Shown here: positions 41,898 to 43,270 of the stretch, one piece after another | Numbering within the stretch: the first letter of the stretch is position 1 | Layout of the letters: each line of letters begins with the position of its first letter | Assembly: GCA_900467685.1 (NCBI GenBank) | Contig: UBQX01000026.1 | Span: forward strand, 102,625 to 145,894 | Reading direction: 5' to 3' | Source of the DNA: Hyphomicrobiales bacterium | Lineage (GTDB): Bacteria > Pseudomonadota > Alphaproteobacteria > Rhizobiales > Rhizobiaceae | DNA: 43,270 nt | Translations under genes and position numbers: made by a program | The notes under the pieces: model-generated | The model's database searches: none | What the model was told of the DNA's origin: nothing | What the model saw: the letters and a program-made list of their open reading frames with translations, nothing else

Positions 41898-42233
41898 ATG
41901 TCGAAACCGATCATGCGTCTCATAGCCGCCCTTCTTCTTACGCTTGCCGGCACTTCCGTCTGCCTGGCGGCGGAAAAGAACATGTTCAAGGATCTGCCTG
42001 GCGTTGTGCCGCCAAAGGGTTTCTCCACGCAATCGGAAGACAGGTCGAACTGCTCGTCGCAGATCGTCTCACCCTATTATGAAGGGCGAAGACAGCTTCC
42101 CGTGCGGATGTATTCCTGCAAGAACGGTCTCGTGACCTATGAAAGCACCCTCTCGCCGGGCTTCAATCCGCCTGCGGGCGATCCTTATGTGCATGGTGAG
42201 AACATGCAGGGCTTTCCCGGCACGCCGAACTGA
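41898..42233 (+). CDS. small exported protein of unknown function
   Basis: A 111-residue protein with a clear signal peptide (MSKPIMRLIAALLLTLAGTSVCLAA, cleavage near residue 25). The mature part of about 86 residues is polar, with two cysteines (SNCSSQ and YSCKNG, possible disulfide), and ends GENMQGFPGTPN. There is no lipobox. AGGAAAAC before the ATG is an adequate ribosome binding site. I recognise no family. It converges with the EAL gene, with 21 bp between stops. Confidence 0.72.
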   Translation: MSKPIMRLIAALLLTLAGTSVCLAAEKNMFKDLPGVVPPKGFSTQSEDRSNCSSQIVSPYYEGRRQLPVRMYSCKNGLVTYESTLSPGFNPPAGDPYVHGENMQGFPGTPN

Positions 42234-42254
42234 CACTGCGCCTCATGCTCTGGC

Positions 42255-43001
42255 TCAGGCGTCAAACTGCGGCGTGACAATCGTCTCGAAGGCGGGGCGG
42301 GCGAGAAGATATCCCTGCATCAATCCAACGCCGAGTTCCTGCAGGATTGCCAGTTCTGCGGCCGTTTCCACGCCTTCGCACAAGGGCGTCACGCCCAGCT
42401 CTTCCAGCATGCGCAGGGTGTGCCGGACGATGATCTGCTTGGAGGTGTCGGTGTCGATATTTCGAATAAGGTCCATGTCGAGCTTGACGATATCGGGCTG
42501 GAACTTTGCCAGCAGCCCCAAACCGGCATGACCCGCGCCAAAATCGTCAATCGCCGTGCCAAAGCCAATTTCGCGGTAGGTCTCCAGAACACGCAGGACA
42601 TGATCCGTATCCATCTTTTCGTTCTCGGTGAATTCGAAGATGATGTTCCTGAGGGGGAAGTTAAGCCGGTCGGCCGTCGCCAGCGTCTGGCGGATGCAGG
42701 CACGCGGCTCATAGACCGCGTTGGGCATGAAATTGATCGAGAGCTTGAGGTTCTCGTCGGCCGGATAAAGGCTCGCCGCCAGGCCGATCGCCTTCACCCG
42801 GCATTGCTGGTCGAAATAGTAGCGGTTTTCGTCCGTGACCTTCGACAACACGCTCCATGCGCCCTCGCCTTTCGGCCCGCGCACCAGCGCCTCGTGCCCG
42901 AAGGTGCGGCGCGTGCGCACATCCACGATGGGCTGGAACGCGATGGAAAAGGGAAGGTCAAAGGTTTCGCCGCGCTGGCAGCCTTCGCATCCGGTCGACA
43001 T
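42255..43001 (-). CDS. EAL-domain cyclic-di-GMP phosphodiesterase
   Basis: A 248-residue stand-alone EAL protein. FSIAFQPIVDVRTRRTFGHEALVRG contains EAL at 37-39; LSINFMPNAV, IIFEFTENE, TAIDDFGAGHAGLGLL, DIVKLDMDLI, LCEGVET and MQGYLLARPAFE give the remaining metal and substrate motifs, so it is probably active in degrading c-di-GMP to pGpG. The first ten residues hold two cysteines (CEGC), possibly a redox or metal site. There is no sensor domain or membrane span. Together with the GGDEF-EAL protein at 11.5 kb it suggests ample c-di-GMP control in this organism. Confidence 0.92.
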   Translation of the reverse strand: MSTGCEGCQRGETFDLPFSIAFQPIVDVRTRRTFGHEALVRGPKGEGAWSVLSKVTDENRYYFDQQCRVKAIGLAASLYPADENLKLSINFMPNAVYEPRACIRQTLATADRLNFPLRNIIFEFTENEKMDTDHVLRVLETYREIGFGTAIDDFGAGHAGLGLLAKFQPDIVKLDMDLIRNIDTDTSKQIIVRHTLRMLEELGVTPLCEGVETAAELAILQELGVGLMQGYLLARPAFETIVTPQFDA

Positions 43002-43270
43002 GGTAATCCTCGTGCAAAATGCGAACGCCCGTCATTATCGAACGCGCTCAAGCTTGTGAGAATACGTCGGCAGTCGCAATCGATCGAGACAGCGGCCAGA
43101 AATACCGCGCAGATGTTTAGGAAGTCTGAACCATCCGACCGGCAAATCGCCAGACGCTCACTCGCTTGCCTGCCTGCTTTGGCACCCACTCGCGATCCCT
43201 CCAGCCCGGAGATGCACCCCAGCGGAATGACCTAGCCCCAGGAAAAGGCAACAAGTCACGACCTCCACCA
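43002..43270. other. right-edge noncoding stretch
   Basis: Upstream of the EAL gene. It probably holds its promoter and the start of whatever lies further right. I find no convincing open reading frame or RNA gene in it; the CCACCA at the very end is not preceded by a tRNA T-arm. Confidence 0.4.

Noticed and set aside
43240-43270. CCACCA at the window's right end as a tRNA 3' end
   Set aside because: No T-arm (GTTCRA) or acceptor partner is found in the preceding 90 bases.

Overview
The window reads as a GC-rich chromosomal segment of an alphaproteobacterium in the Rhizobiaceae / Hyphomicrobiales (Rhizobium-Agrobacterium-Shinella type). The basis is the gene set and order (rpmH-rnpA-yidC, engB, argB, a HAD 5'-nucleotidase, dapD, dapE, truA-fmt-def, cmk-rpsA), the many chemotaxis and c-di-GMP proteins, and several families of rhizobial-style intergenic palindromes. 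No species can be named from the sequence alone. Nearly all of it is dense, ordinary chromosome without phage, transposase or CRISPR.

Layout. 1-4.1 kb: the 5' end of a possible exported protein and a possible 48-residue ORF, tRNA-Arg(ACG), an orphan membrane histidine kinase and a membrane chemoreceptor. 4.4-6.9 kb: the rpmH-rnpA-yidC block. 6.9-14 kb: a GT41 (SPINDLY-like) glycosyltransferase, a divergent quinone-reductase-like / HxlR pair, transaldolase, and a PAS-GGDEF-EAL protein. 14-18 kb: engB, a fasciclin-domain exported protein next to a SigK-like ECF sigma factor and its RskA-like anti-sigma factor, and argB. 18-21.2 kb: a TetR-controlled DHA2 efflux pump divergent from a MerR-carboxymuconolactone-decarboxylase operon. 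21.2-24.7 kb: HAD nucleotidase, LOG-family protein, dapD, then an 860-bp repeat mosaic. 24.7-32.8 kb: ribokinase, rmuC, a globin-coupled chemoreceptor, def-fmt-truA, a membrane protein and dapE. 33-36.4 kb: one large, visibly AT-richer NACHT NTPase gene. 36.5-39 kb: cmk and rpsA. 39.3-43 kb: an Ala/Pro-rich protein, a short RNase D-like exonuclease, a small secreted protein and an EAL phosphodiesterase.

The standout is the 1131-residue NACHT protein at 33005-36400. It has an N-terminal region resembling an Mrr-type nuclease (D68, Q83-x-K85), a complete NACHT ATPase core (Walker A at 266-273, DGLDE at 357-361) and a roughly 500-residue C-terminal region of unknown kind. It has its own good sigma70-type promoter, different base composition from its neighbours, and sits alone between dapE and cmk. 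This is the architecture of bacterial NLR-like antiphage proteins, and it is the best candidate here for an undescribed system.

Other signals: paired regulator/target modules with clear operator dyads (HxlR, TetR, MerR), a sigma/anti-sigma/fasciclin cluster that parallels SigK-RskA-MPT70/83 of mycobacteria, and two paralogous copies (24481-24660 and 39117-39309) of a nested-palindrome element about 180-193 bp long.
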